Part shown: in pieces, positions 45,076-56,790 of the stretch
How the letters are laid out: each line of letters opens with the position of its first letter
Position numbering within the stretch: position 1 is the stretch's first letter
Assembly: GCA_050110875.1 (NCBI GenBank)
Contig: CP188828.1
Coordinates: 1,116,001-1,180,000 of the forward strand
Length of the DNA stretch: 64,000 nucleotides
Reading direction: 5' to 3'
DNA from: Methyloligella sp050110875
Lineage (GTDB): Bacteria > Pseudomonadota > Alphaproteobacteria > Rhizobiales > Methyloligellaceae
Notes under the pieces: model-generated
The model's input: the letters and a program-made list of their open reading frames with translations, nothing else
Databases searched by the model: none
Told to the model about the DNA's origin: nothing
Made by a program: the position numbers and the translations under genes

Positions 45076-45873
45076 ATGTCATTGGACCAGTACACACTCA
45101 AGCTAGAGCCCTTCTATCGCTCGCTTGGAGATGAAGTGAAGTTCTTTGAAGCTGCCTATGCCGAGCGGATGCCGGTGATGCTGAAAGGTCCGACCGGCTG
45201 CGGGAAGACGCGCTTCATCGAACATCTGGCTTGGCGGCTCGGCAAGCCATTGATCACGGTCTCCTGTCACGAAGACATGACCGCCTCCGATCTCGTCGGG
45301 CGCTATCTCCTCGATGGGGAGGGGACTGTCTGGCAGGACGGCCCGCTTACGCTTGCAACGCGCTACGGCGCGATCTGCTATCTCGACGAGATTGTCGAGG
45401 CGCGCCAGGACACGACGGTCGTCATCCATTCATTGACGGACGATCGACGGGTGCTGCCGCTGGAGAAGCACAATGAGGTCGTGCCTGCGCATGAGGATTT
45501 CCAGCTCGTCGTCTCCTACAACCCGGGCTACCAAGGCGTATTGAAGGACTTGAAGGAGTCGACGAAGCAGCGTTTTGCGGCCCTTAGCTTCGACTATCCA
45601 GCTTCCGACGCAGAGACTGAAATCGTCGCGCGCGAATCCGGCGTCGATTATCGGATCGCGAGCGATTTGGTGGCGATCGGCCAGCAATCGCGGAACCTGA
45701 GAGGACAGGGGCTGGAGGAGGGTGCATCCACCCGAATGCTGATCCGCGCGGGGCAGCTCATCCGCCGTGGCATTCCGATTGCCGAAGCCTGCCAAATTGC
45801 GATCGTGCTGCCGGTTACCGACGACCCCGATATCCGGAGCGCTCTGACCTCCGCATTGTCTGCGTGCTTGTAG
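45076..45873 (+). CDS. CbbQ/NirQ/NorQ-type MoxR AAA ATPase
   Basis: 265 residues. Walker A MLKGPTGCGKTRFIE, Walker B AICYLDEIVEA, sensor-1 region VVSYNPGYQGVLKDLK with the following STKQRFAAL arginine, and the C-terminal helical CbbQ part with GASTRMLIRAGQLI. CbbQ/NorQ proteins are hexameric chaperone-like ATPases working with a VWA protein (CbbO/NorD) to activate a metalloenzyme. That partner is the next gene, 15 bases on. Here there is no Rubisco or NO reductase nearby; the likely client is one of the local enzymes (amidase, P450 or the oxygenase-like protein). Confidence 0.9.
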   Translation: MSLDQYTLKLEPFYRSLGDEVKFFEAAYAERMPVMLKGPTGCGKTRFIEHLAWRLGKPLITVSCHEDMTASDLVGRYLLDGEGTVWQDGPLTLATRYGAICYLDEIVEARQDTTVVIHSLTDDRRVLPLEKHNEVVPAHEDFQLVVSYNPGYQGVLKDLKESTKQRFAALSFDYPASDAETEIVARESGVDYRIASDLVAIGQQSRNLRGQGLEEGASTRMLIRAGQLIRRGIPIAEACQIAIVLPVTDDPDIRSALTSALSACL

Positions 45874-45888
45874 CGGGAGGGGAGCCCC

Positions 45889-48168
45889 ATGGAGAACGGG
45901 CAAGTTCCGCCTCGCGGTATTCCCAACAATAGTTCAGAGCTCACGCCTACATCCCTGACAGAAGAAGAACGCCGATGTTTCGGACCCTCAAGCACGCAGT
46001 GGTGTGATGCAGCACGGCGTTTGTCTCAAGCCGGATACGGGTTGAGCGTGGTGAACGCTTATCGCCGCCATTCACTCGCCATAGCGCGAGACGTCGGTCC
46101 CGTTCCTGCCATCGCGCTCGCCGCCACTGTCTCGGCCATTGCGATCAAGTCGGGGGCGAACGCGGCCGCCGAGCTGCCGTGGGCTGCCCTTCGGGTTGCC
46201 GAGCGATGGAAGAATCCCGATCAGGTTCTGTCTTGGCTGAGCAGTATCGAATGGTTCGCCAGCGCAGCACCAGAATCGGTGCTTCCGCTTCTTGGGCATA
46301 TGGAGAAGATCGTCAGCGCAGTCGCGGCCGATCGCTTCGAAGCGTGGCTGTTGGCGGGGGTTCGTGCCAACGGCAACGACACGGAGCGGCGTCGGGCCTT
46401 CTTCACCTTCGAGGATCTCGACGCGGAGCGATGGCTGCAACGTGAGGCGGGCGAAGTTCTTTTTGCGGATATCGAGCCGAAGCTGAAGGCCTACCTGACC
46501 GCGCTTTGGGGGTTACGTTTGCCTATGCACGAACAGGCTCCGGGATCTGCCGTGCAGGCGGCGCGGCGCGCCACCTTCGGGCACGGGATCGTTTGGATGC
46601 CGGCCACGTTTCGAGGCTATCGCGGAGAGCAGTCCGACGACATCTTCCGGGCCAGCCTCGCCCATATCGGCGCACATTTCGTCCATTCGGGTGCGCGCTT
46701 CGCACCCGGCAAATTGAAACCGATTCAGATCGCACTGGTCTCCCTGATCGAAGATGCCCGGATCGAGCAACTGGCGATGGAGCAGTATCCGGGCCTTCGT
46801 AGGCTATGGCTTCCGTTTTTTACGGCCCAGCCCTCAGGCGCGCGAACCGCTCCGAACCTATTGGCCAGGTTGGCGCGCGCGTTGATCGACCCGGACTATG
46901 AGGACAGCGACAACTGGATCGTCAAAGGACGCCAGCTCTTCTTCGAACGTCGTGCGGATTGGCAAGATCCGAATGTGTCGCGGGATCTTGGAAATCTACT
47001 CGGTAACGATCTCGGACAGATGCGTATCCAGTTCAACGAAAGCAGCTGTGTCGTCGAGCCGGCCTACCGGGACGATAATCGCGGGCTTTGGGATTTCGAC
47101 CAGCCCCCACCACCGGAGAGCGAGGACAGCGAAATGCTCTTCGAAGCGGTGCGGATAAAGCAGCACGAGGAGGACAGCGAGAGCCCGCAGGACCGAGATC
47201 GAGACGATCAGATGCCGGAGCAAGCTGCGGAGTCGAAGCCCGCCGCTTTGAAGCCTGTCGAAGATGGCGGTCTGCTCGTCGCCCGCTACCCCGAGTACGA
47301 TTATCTCACCGGGAGGGAGCGCCCGGACTGGACGACGCTGGTCGAGTACCGGCCGAGCCCTGGTTGCGCGGAAGCGATCGATAGGATTCTCGCCGAGCAA
47401 CACAAGCTCGTCGAACGTATCAGCGCCTTGATCCGGTCGGCAAGTGTGAGCCGACCGCACCGAATGCATCGCCAGAAGGATGGCGACGGCCTCGACCTCG
47501 ATGCCTGCATTGATGCCACAGTGGACCGGCGCCTCGGTCAGAAACCGGGTTCGAATATTTTCACCCGGTATGTTCGGCGGTCGCGCGATCTGGCCGTGCT
47601 GGTGCTGCTTGATATCTCGCAATCGACAAACGACCGGCTGCGGGAAACTACGGGTACGGTGCTCGATATCGAGCGTCAGGCGACAGCCGTCCTTGCCGAG
47701 GCGATGGCCCGTGTGAGCGATACTTTCGCGATCGCTGCCTTCTGCTCAAATCAACGCGACGACGTGCGGTATTACCGGATCAAGGATTTCGGAGACCCCT
47801 ACGACCCGGATGCGCACTCCTCGCTTGCCGGATTGCAGGGCGCTTTTTCCACCAGAATGGGGGCCGCGATCCGACATAGTGGCGCTGACTTGCAGGCGCA
47901 GCGGAGCCATCGGCGGTTACTGCTGGTTGTCACCGACGGTGACCCCTCCGATGTCGATGTGGATGACGACCGCTATCTGGCAGAGGACGCGCGCAGGGCG
48001 GTTTTGTCGCTCGCCGCGCGGGGGATCGATTGCTTTGCGGTCGGTCTTGGCGAAGGGGGCGGCGGCGATTTTCAGCGTATCTTTGGTGCGAGAAATACGG
48101 TGCAAATCGCTCGGCTCGAAAGCTTACCGGAGCGTCTTACGGCCCTCTATTATCGTCTAACGGTCTGA
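45889..48168 (+). CDS. CbbO/NorD-type VWA-domain partner of the AAA ATPase
   Basis: 759 residues. The C-terminal von Willebrand A domain (about 560-759) has an intact metal site, LVLLDISQSTND (DxSxS), and LLVVTDGDPSDVD. The N-terminal region (about 1-350) is helical and carries RIEQLAMEQYPGLRRLW, typical of NorD/CbbO. A central acidic stretch (SPQDRDRDDQMPEQAAES) is low complexity. It is known that CbbO links the AAA ring to the client enzyme through its VWA domain. Coupled with the upstream gene. The client here is not evident. Confidence 0.88.
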   Translation: MENGQVPPRGIPNNSSELTPTSLTEEERRCFGPSSTQWCDAARRLSQAGYGLSVVNAYRRHSLAIARDVGPVPAIALAATVSAIAIKSGANAAAELPWAALRVAERWKNPDQVLSWLSSIEWFASAAPESVLPLLGHMEKIVSAVAADRFEAWLLAGVRANGNDTERRRAFFTFEDLDAERWLQREAGEVLFADIEPKLKAYLTALWGLRLPMHEQAPGSAVQAARRATFGHGIVWMPATFRGYRGEQSDDIFRASLAHIGAHFVHSGARFAPGKLKPIQIALVSLIEDARIEQLAMEQYPGLRRLWLPFFTAQPSGARTAPNLLARLARALIDPDYEDSDNWIVKGRQLFFERRADWQDPNVSRDLGNLLGNDLGQMRIQFNESSCVVEPAYRDDNRGLWDFDQPPPPESEDSEMLFEAVRIKQHEEDSESPQDRDRDDQMPEQAAESKPAALKPVEDGGLLVARYPEYDYLTGRERPDWTTLVEYRPSPGCAEAIDRILAEQHKLVERISALIRSASVSRPHRMHRQKDGDGLDLDACIDATVDRRLGQKPGSNIFTRYVRRSRDLAVLVLLDISQSTNDRLRETTGTVLDIERQATAVLAEAMARVSDTFAIAAFCSNQRDDVRYYRIKDFGDPYDPDAHSSLAGLQGAFSTRMGAAIRHSGADLQAQRSHRRLLLVVTDGDPSDVDVDDDRYLAEDARRAVLSLAARGIDCFAVGLGEGGGGDFQRIFGARNTVQIARLESLPERLTALYYRLTV

Positions 48169-48346
48169 GAGACGCGCCCGGCCTGCGAAAACCGCCTAGC
48201 ACAACTCTGGCACGAAATGGCTTGTGCACTACTCTGCGTCGTACTGAGAATTGTATGCAGGTGAGTTGGTTGGCGTGTCACGAGATGATCGGCTTGCGCG
48301 GCGGGCAAGAGGGTGACGTTCGGGTCTCCATCGAAGGAGCAACACA

Positions 48347-49582
48347 ATGAACCAGGCTGCGAACCAGGCTGCCCCGATCGCAATCGAAGCGCCGCTGATC
48401 GACCCGGAATGGCTGCTCGAGGATCCCCACACCAGATTCGCCGAGCTGCGGAGAGATCATGCGGTCATCAGGATCAGCGAGCAAAGCTACTGGGCCCTTC
48501 GCGCGGACGACGTGTTGTCCCTTCTGAAGAACGACCAGACAGTCCAGCTCGAAGGCCGCGATTACGTCGGGTTCCATCAGATCCCGGACGGCGCGATGGC
48601 CCGGTTCCTGCGCGACATGGCCTTGTTTTCCAACGGCAAGAACCACCGGACGAAGCGCGGCCCGTTTGCTCGTACTTTCTCGCATCACGCAATTCTCGGT
48701 ATGCAGGACCGTATCCGGTCAGTCGCGCGTTCGATCGTTGCCGACCTGCCGCGGGGCGAGAGCTTCGACTTTGTCGAGGGCATGTGCGGGCGGGTGCCGT
48801 CGGAGATGATTGCTGCGATCCTCGGGCTCCCGGTCTCCGAAGCCTCCTACTTTGCCCCTCGCATCTATGCCATCGCCGACGGGATCGCGTCGATCTACCC
48901 GATAGAGAAGCACGACCGGATCGAGACGGGGGCGAGCGAGGTCTTTGCCTATGTCGAAGAGCAAATGTCGTCGCGGTTGAGCGCACCGAAGGACGACCTG
49001 CTTTCGCGGCTGGTCACCGATTGGAAGCAAACCCGGAACATCGAGTTCAGCAACCTCGTGCACCAGGTTATCGCGTTCATGCTCGGGGGTAGCGACACGA
49101 CCCGGGCGGCGTTTGCAATCGCGGTCTCGTTGCTGCGCCAGCGCCCGGACGACTGGGCCGCCCTGCGGGCCGACCCATCGCTGGTCCCCGGAGCGATAGC
49201 CGAAAGCCTTCGCTTCGAGCCATCGGTCGGCCACCTCCCGCGCTTCACTGTGACGGAAATGCAGATCGGCGAGGCAAGGATACCTGCCGGCGTTCCCCTG
49301 CAACTCAGTACCATGTCCGCGATGCGTGATCCGAACCTTTACGCCAGGCCGGACGAATTCCTGATGCGCCGAACCGATCACCCCCGTCTCCATCTCATTT
49401 TCGGTCTGGGGCCGCACCGGTGCATCGGCGACCTGCTGGCTCGGCTGGAGATGGAAGAGAGCCTCAAGGCCCTCCTCGAAGCGGCGCCCGAGATCGAGAT
49501 GGATGTTGTCCCTCGTATGATCGGGTTCGGTGGCATTCGGAAGATCACGCAGATGATGGTTCGTATTCCCTCAGCAAATTGA
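48347..49582 (+). CDS. Cytochrome P450
   Basis: 411 residues, soluble bacterial class. The I-helix has FMLGGSDTTRAAF with the acid-Thr pair, the K-helix ExxR is ESLR, and the heme-ligand loop is FGLGPHRCIGD with the proximal Cys. The length and absent membrane anchor fit a CYP100-200-type enzyme needing separate ferredoxin and reductase, neither of which is seen nearby. AAGGAG precedes the ATG. The gene follows the VWA gene after 178 bases. It could hydroxylate N-alkyl groups of amides (N-demethylation), feeding the formamidase and amidase; that is inference from context. Confidence 0.94.
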   Translation: MNQAANQAAPIAIEAPLIDPEWLLEDPHTRFAELRRDHAVIRISEQSYWALRADDVLSLLKNDQTVQLEGRDYVGFHQIPDGAMARFLRDMALFSNGKNHRTKRGPFARTFSHHAILGMQDRIRSVARSIVADLPRGESFDFVEGMCGRVPSEMIAAILGLPVSEASYFAPRIYAIADGIASIYPIEKHDRIETGASEVFAYVEEQMSSRLSAPKDDLLSRLVTDWKQTRNIEFSNLVHQVIAFMLGGSDTTRAAFAIAVSLLRQRPDDWAALRADPSLVPGAIAESLRFEPSVGHLPRFTVTEMQIGEARIPAGVPLQLSTMSAMRDPNLYARPDEFLMRRTDHPRLHLIFGLGPHRCIGDLLARLEMEESLKALLEAAPEIEMDVVPRMIGFGGIRKITQMMVRIPSAN

Positions 49583-49684
49583 GGCGCAACAGTCGATTGT
49601 CGCCGACACCGTCATCCTGCCCTCTCCGAATCGGAGGCGGCACACCACGCTCATCTCGATGGGCACCACGTCACCCTGATCTCC

Positions 49685-50602
49685 ATGGCGTTGCCGGATA
49701 GGAGCTGGCTAAACGTGACCCTGGCTCAGGTGAGGCAGGCGCGCTTGACCTCGCCGAGCGTTCTGATCTCGACGGCGATCGGCGCCATCGGGGTGCTGTT
49801 GGTCGCCATCCTGATCGGCCGTTGGCTCACGCGCCCCCTGAACAGGCTGGCGAGCGGTGCGCGCGCCGCCTTTATCGAAGGTCGGCCCACCCAGCTGCCC
49901 GAGGTCGGCACGACGGAGGTGCGCACGCTTGCAACGGCGCTGAACGATATGCATGGGCGCATCCAGCGCATGATGACGGAGCGGATGCAAATGCTGGCCG
50001 CCATCAGCCACGACTTGCGCACACCGCTGACGCGGATGCGCCTGCGGACCAACGGCACGCCGGATCGGGCCGACCTGGCAGCGGTCAATCGCGATCTCGA
50101 CGAGATGGAAGCGATGATCGAAGCGACGCTCGATTTCCTCCGCGAGGATGCCGGAAGCGAGCAGACCGAGCCGGTCGATCTTTCAGCCATTCTCCAGACT
50201 ATCGCGGACGATGCCCAGGACGAGGGCCGGCCCGTCGAAATCGATGTGCCGCGCGGGCTCGTGGTGGAAGGGCGTCACTTGGCGCTGAAACGCGCCTTCT
50301 CCAACCTCATCGAGAATGCGGTCAAGTATGGCGACATCGCCAGGATCCATGCCGCACGGATTCCGGGGGGCTGCGAGGTCGTCATCACCGATGCGGGGCC
50401 CGGGATCGCCGAGAAAGATCTGGAGCGCGTCTTCGAGCCCTTCTACCGCGTGGACCAGGCTCGTCAGCGCGTGAGGGGAGGATACGGTCTCGGCCTCACA
50501 GCAGCCCGCTCGATCATCCGAAAGCATGGCGGTGAGATCGAGCTTTCAAATCGGGAGAACGGCGGGCTGCAAGTGCGTGTCGTGCTGCCGGAGAGTCGCT
50601 GA
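49685..50602 (+). CDS. Sensor histidine kinase fragment lacking its sensor half
   Basis: 305 residues starting just before one membrane helix (VLISTAIGAIGVLLVAILIG), then HAMP, DHp H-box AAISHDLRTPLTRMRL, and a full HATPase domain (NLIENAVKYG, DAGPGIAEKD, GGYGLGLTAARSI). The first transmembrane helix and periplasmic domain normal for EnvZ/RstB-type kinases are absent. The frame is open back to the P450 stop without a good start, and no response regulator is adjacent. It looks like the 3' end of a larger kinase gene truncated by a deletion or recombination. It might still be made from ATG 49685 but is probably a decayed copy. Confidence 0.7.
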   Translation: MALPDRSWLNVTLAQVRQARLTSPSVLISTAIGAIGVLLVAILIGRWLTRPLNRLASGARAAFIEGRPTQLPEVGTTEVRTLATALNDMHGRIQRMMTERMQMLAAISHDLRTPLTRMRLRTNGTPDRADLAAVNRDLDEMEAMIEATLDFLREDAGSEQTEPVDLSAILQTIADDAQDEGRPVEIDVPRGLVVEGRHLALKRAFSNLIENAVKYGDIARIHAARIPGGCEVVITDAGPGIAEKDLERVFEPFYRVDQARQRVRGGYGLGLTAARSIIRKHGGEIELSNRENGGLQVRVVLPESR

Positions 50603-50726
50603 GCTTTGGGAACGCTCAATGGGCGAGCGCATCTCTAGAGCCTTTCAGTTGGACGATTTTTCCATCTCTTCGAGTGACGATCTCTCAGAGGGACGATACC
50701 GATCCCGACAACGAAGGCATCTACTT

Positions 50727-51881
50727 TCATACGTCGAACATCAGGCAAAAGCCGTTGAGAGACCCGTCGTTAATCTCAACGCTCTCGGCCTTGAAATTGC
50801 CCTTTCCCAAATCCGGACAGACGAAAAAATTCAATCCTGGCAATTCGGATACCTGGAAAGTCGTGTCGGTAAAGAACACCCATAACAAGCCGGCATACCA
50901 TTCTCCGGTATAGGCTCCGGGAAAGCCCCACTCCCCATATAAGGATCCGATCTTATTGAGCTTTTCCGGGAAGGACATGGGGGATGGCGGATAAGGATAG
51001 GCCTCCTCGGCTTGTTTCTTCAGAACCGCCACATCCTCGTCGGTCAACCCAGCCAGGGCGCGTGCGCTTGGTACTTTCCCTCCAAGCTTATTTGCCAGAT
51101 CGTGAAGGTCTCCGTTTGTAATGCTGGGATAGGGCGTCACTTTCTCATCGTAATAATGAAGTCCGCTCACGAACCAGGACTTGATATCGACCGTATAAAC
51201 GAATGGATCCGCATCCTGAGCCAGGGCTGGGGTCGCGGTGATCTTGAATGGACTTGACGGCTTGCTGAGGAACTGCACATTTCCCTGCTGATCCACGCGT
51301 GCGCAGGGATCGCTGCACTTCCAATTGAACTTGGCATTGTCACTTTCGTTTCCTGTCGGCCGCGGCTGGAACGAAGCATTCGCGAAGCCCGTGGTGGGAA
51401 AACCTGCATCGGGGGGGAAAGTCAGCGGACCTCCCGATATCGATGCGGCAGCAACTATTTGGGCTGAAGAGTATTCAGGCGTGACATAGGGAGAATTGAC
51501 AGCCGTAAAGGGCAGGCTTTTTTCCGAGGGATTTGCCGGGTTTCCATGCCAGTCGGGATCGAACCACTTGTAGTAGACGACGTGCTGCCCATTGCCGATC
51601 AAGCCCTTGGGAATCGTTGCCGGAAACTTCTCCCAATGCTCATTGTCGGGCGTGACAACTAAGGAAACGCCCTGCACGTCATCTGTATCCAGATAGGCGG
51701 TTACATGACCGCCGATCTGCTCGTTGCCGCTATCGCATAGGACCTGTAGATCTTGGGTCATGCCGCCAACGTCCAGCCGTCCGCCGACCACCTGGGGAAG
51801 ATCCGGCGGACCGAAATCGGCATCCTTCACCTGCGCCTCGTTTTCCGGTGCGGCTTCGAATTTTCGGTCGTGCTTGGTCAT
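50727..51881 (-). CDS. Ig-like and lectin-like domain protein (invasin C-terminus-like), function unknown
   Basis: 384 residues from ATG 51881 (MTKHDRKFEAAPENEAQV); the longer frame overlaps the upstream gene. No signal peptide is apparent. Residues about 175-265 look like a bacterial Ig-like domain (NAKFNWKCSDPCARVDQQGN, FKITATPALAQDADPFVYT), followed by DIKSWFVSG and a C-terminal module with PYPSITNGDLHDLANKLGG, VPSARALAGL, SLYGEWGFPGAYTG. This order, ending in WFv, a poorly conserved lead-in and a YxEWG segment, resembles the Ig plus lectin-like tip of intimin/invasin proteins. A fully extracellular adhesin would need an export signal, which is not seen. Followed by another unknown protein gene on the same strand, 133 bases upstream. 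Confidence 0.65.
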   Translation of the reverse strand: MTKHDRKFEAAPENEAQVKDADFGPPDLPQVVGGRLDVGGMTQDLQVLCDSGNEQIGGHVTAYLDTDDVQGVSLVVTPDNEHWEKFPATIPKGLIGNGQHVVYYKWFDPDWHGNPANPSEKSLPFTAVNSPYVTPEYSSAQIVAAASISGGPLTFPPDAGFPTTGFANASFQPRPTGNESDNAKFNWKCSDPCARVDQQGNVQFLSKPSSPFKITATPALAQDADPFVYTVDIKSWFVSGLHYYDEKVTPYPSITNGDLHDLANKLGGKVPSARALAGLTDEDVAVLKKQAEEAYPYPPSPMSFPEKLNKIGSLYGEWGFPGAYTGEWYAGLLWVFFTDTTFQVSELPGLNFFVCPDLGKGNFKAESVEINDGSLNGFCLMFDV

Positions 51882-52014
51882 CTCGTCCTCGCTGCTCGAG
51901 ACTGGGTTGAAGTCTATGGCGGGCAGATCGGAACTATGAGTTTCGGGATCGTCCTGGCGCTGCCCGAGAGGGCGGGTCAGCCGTCCGGCTGACCCGCCGC
52001 GATCAAGCAATTCG

Positions 52015-53652
52015 TCAGGAAGCCTTTCGCTGCTTAACCGGCTCTTCTTCGAACTCGAAGTAGCTATGGCTACCCAGCGTCGCGAGATGACAATTGAAGA
52101 TGTGGCTCCATCCAGACGCGTACTTATAGTCGACCCAGAACTGGCCATCCTGGTTGTCGTCATCTTGCCAACCAAGCAGCTGATCGCGGTCTACGTGCCA
52201 CCCGATCCCTTGACTCGCGTCGTACTTCGTTTGGGGCAACGTGAGACCGCCCGAGACTGGCGGAGTCTTTCCGTACTTCAATCCGTAGAGGTAGATCGTT
52301 CCGGTCAGCTCCTTCCCGTCTATGGCGGTCTGACCTTTCGGCACCTCGATGTAGATCCCGTTCGGATAAAGGGCCGGTATATTGAGATAGTCTCCCGCGT
52401 GGAGTTCCCTGGTCAATTCGGGATCGCCGTTTGCATCTGCGGAAAACACTCGTGGCTCCAGCAATGTCCGTTTAATGTTGGGATTGGGACCGGGCAGTGA
52501 CGAGACGGTCATCTGGAAAGCGGTGCTATCCGAGTAGGTCGGGTTGCCTCCCCGATAGGAAATCTCAAGCCATTGCATCTCGACCCAGCCCTGCCGGAAG
52601 TAGGACAGGTATACGGGGAACTCCCAATACCCTTCCGCTTGGGTCTCCGGGTTGTCCCGTGCTGTCAGCAGGTGAAGCGGCATTGGAGGCGCAATTTGCG
52701 GTGCCCCTCCGGCATTCTGGATAATCACCGTGACCAGGTCGTTCGGGTCGTTCGGGCTGTAATGGGGAATAGTGACCGTCAGGGTCGTGTCGGTCTTCCC
52801 GGGCGTATAGGTGTCGCCTGTCAGCCCCTCTATGCCCGGTTGCGTGTTGTGATTGTAAGAAGGGTCGTCCGGAATCAGACTCGTTAGGGCGTATTTGCCT
52901 GGAACGCTCTCGCTCAGCGCCGGATACCACGTTTCGAACTGCAGAGAGAATGTTGCATCCGTGGCAGGCCCTATCCATAGGCTCAGGTCTCCGTTGTTGT
53001 TTGTGTCCGTGGTCAGGATGAGCCCCTTGTAATTCCCGTGAATGGATTGGTTCCCGTCCATGGGATTGCTTAGGCCCTGATCCTGAGAAGCGACCAGGTC
53101 CTTTCCGAAACTGTCTAGGCCTTCGTCGGACGCACCGTACAAGGTCGAGTAGATGCCGCACTCAATGCCGATATATGGATTTCCGCTGGTGGATCGGGGG
53201 CTGAGGGTCAACGGTAGTGATGTTCCGCTATTGACCGGTACGACCGTGTCGGAATTGCCGACAGCGACTTCAAGCGACTCGGGGTCGTAAGGCTCCGCAC
53301 TCCACTGAAACTTGGGGCTGGGAGCGCCCTGCATCCCGTCAACGGTTGCGGTGAACCCGATCTTACCCGTAACGCCTCGGTTTACGCGCAACTGAAAATC
53401 CACATAGGCCTGGTCCGGCTGGTTCGGAACTGGAGTGACCTTCTGCGGGAGTGCGGGCACCACCTCGAAGCCGTTCGTATTGGGAGCAGGGTTAACGCTT
53501 GTGGGCGCAATCGTTGCCGCGGGAGGGATATTCGTCCCGTGGCCATTGATCGTGACTCTCACTTTGGTTGTAACGAGTTTTTTGAAGCTGGTATCGGTCA
53601 TCACCGCCGATCCATTCGGGATATTTGTCGTCACCGTGATCGAGGGAGCCAT
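52015..53652 (-). CDS. Hypothetical acidic beta-rich protein
   Basis: 545 residues starting MAPSITVTTNIPNGSAVMTD, no signal peptide or membrane helix. It is rich in Thr, Pro, Asp, Asn and Gly and poor in Cys and Lys, typical of secreted beta-sandwich or surface-layer-like proteins. Short segments such as TTDTNNNGDLSLWIGPATDA and SPNDPNDLVTVIIQNAGG suggest repeated Ig-like folds, but no named domain is recognised. With the downstream Ig/lectin-like gene it forms a two-gene unit transcribed leftward. The AT-rich upstream region and composition unlike the neighbours suggest horizontal acquisition. Confidence 0.65.
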   Translation of the reverse strand: MAPSITVTTNIPNGSAVMTDTSFKKLVTTKVRVTINGHGTNIPPAATIAPTSVNPAPNTNGFEVVPALPQKVTPVPNQPDQAYVDFQLRVNRGVTGKIGFTATVDGMQGAPSPKFQWSAEPYDPESLEVAVGNSDTVVPVNSGTSLPLTLSPRSTSGNPYIGIECGIYSTLYGASDEGLDSFGKDLVASQDQGLSNPMDGNQSIHGNYKGLILTTDTNNNGDLSLWIGPATDATFSLQFETWYPALSESVPGKYALTSLIPDDPSYNHNTQPGIEGLTGDTYTPGKTDTTLTVTIPHYSPNDPNDLVTVIIQNAGGAPQIAPPMPLHLLTARDNPETQAEGYWEFPVYLSYFRQGWVEMQWLEISYRGGNPTYSDSTAFQMTVSSLPGPNPNIKRTLLEPRVFSADANGDPELTRELHAGDYLNIPALYPNGIYIEVPKGQTAIDGKELTGTIYLYGLKYGKTPPVSGGLTLPQTKYDASQGIGWHVDRDQLLGWQDDDNQDGQFWVDYKYASGWSHIFNCHLATLGSHSYFEFEEEPVKQRKAS

Positions 53653-54182
53653 TTTTAATCTCCTTTATATTTCGTTTAGATAATTGCCTATGCAAGTTCT
53701 CCCAATGCAATTCCACAGTGAATCAAATAAACGAAGCAGGTATTAAATCCCATAGAACTGATATTCGAAAATACATCGAGTATCCTAGTAGACTCACTTG
53801 TATTGCAATTATCTTGTTTAGGTTAGTTGTTTCCGCGTTCTATTCAATAGAACCGTTCTAAATTACTTTCTGAAAATAGCCATGAGAATCAATACCATCC
53901 GAATTTCGGCCGGCTGATAGGGACTGCTGATGAAGGCAGTGAGCGAAGCAGTTCTTCCTGATCGGAAATAAAGTCAGACGAACCATTTGAGATATCGGAT
54001 CAGGAGGTCGGGATAACGGATTGTTTTTCGCAAAGATATTCAACTTTTGGAGGAAAATTGCGCTCTGCGCGTGCGATTAACGACTTTACAATCGAATTGC
54101 ATCACCTTACCGTTTCCTGCGGCGGAGATTTTGAGCAATTCCATTGTCTTAGAGCGCGATAGCGCCCGCCGCTAAGGGGGCA
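53653..54182. other. AT-rich divergent intergenic region with 17-base palindrome
   Basis: 530 bases with no convincing gene between two divergent genes. The GC content is clearly lower than in the genes around it. A perfect palindrome GTTCTATTCAATAGAAC (53837-53853) is a candidate operator. Promoters for both directions must be here, but no certain boxes are seen. Confidence 0.5.
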
Positions 54183-56730
<2,548 letters not shown>

Positions 56731-56790
56731 TGAAACATTCCAGGGGAGGAAGATTTCGCATCTCCTTCTCCCGCATATCGGAATCTCCCC

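Noticed and set aside
48181..48260. Possible sigma-54 promoter before the P450 (TGGCACG near 48210)
   Set aside because: The -24 and -12 elements are off by one base in spacing and the -12 part is weak.
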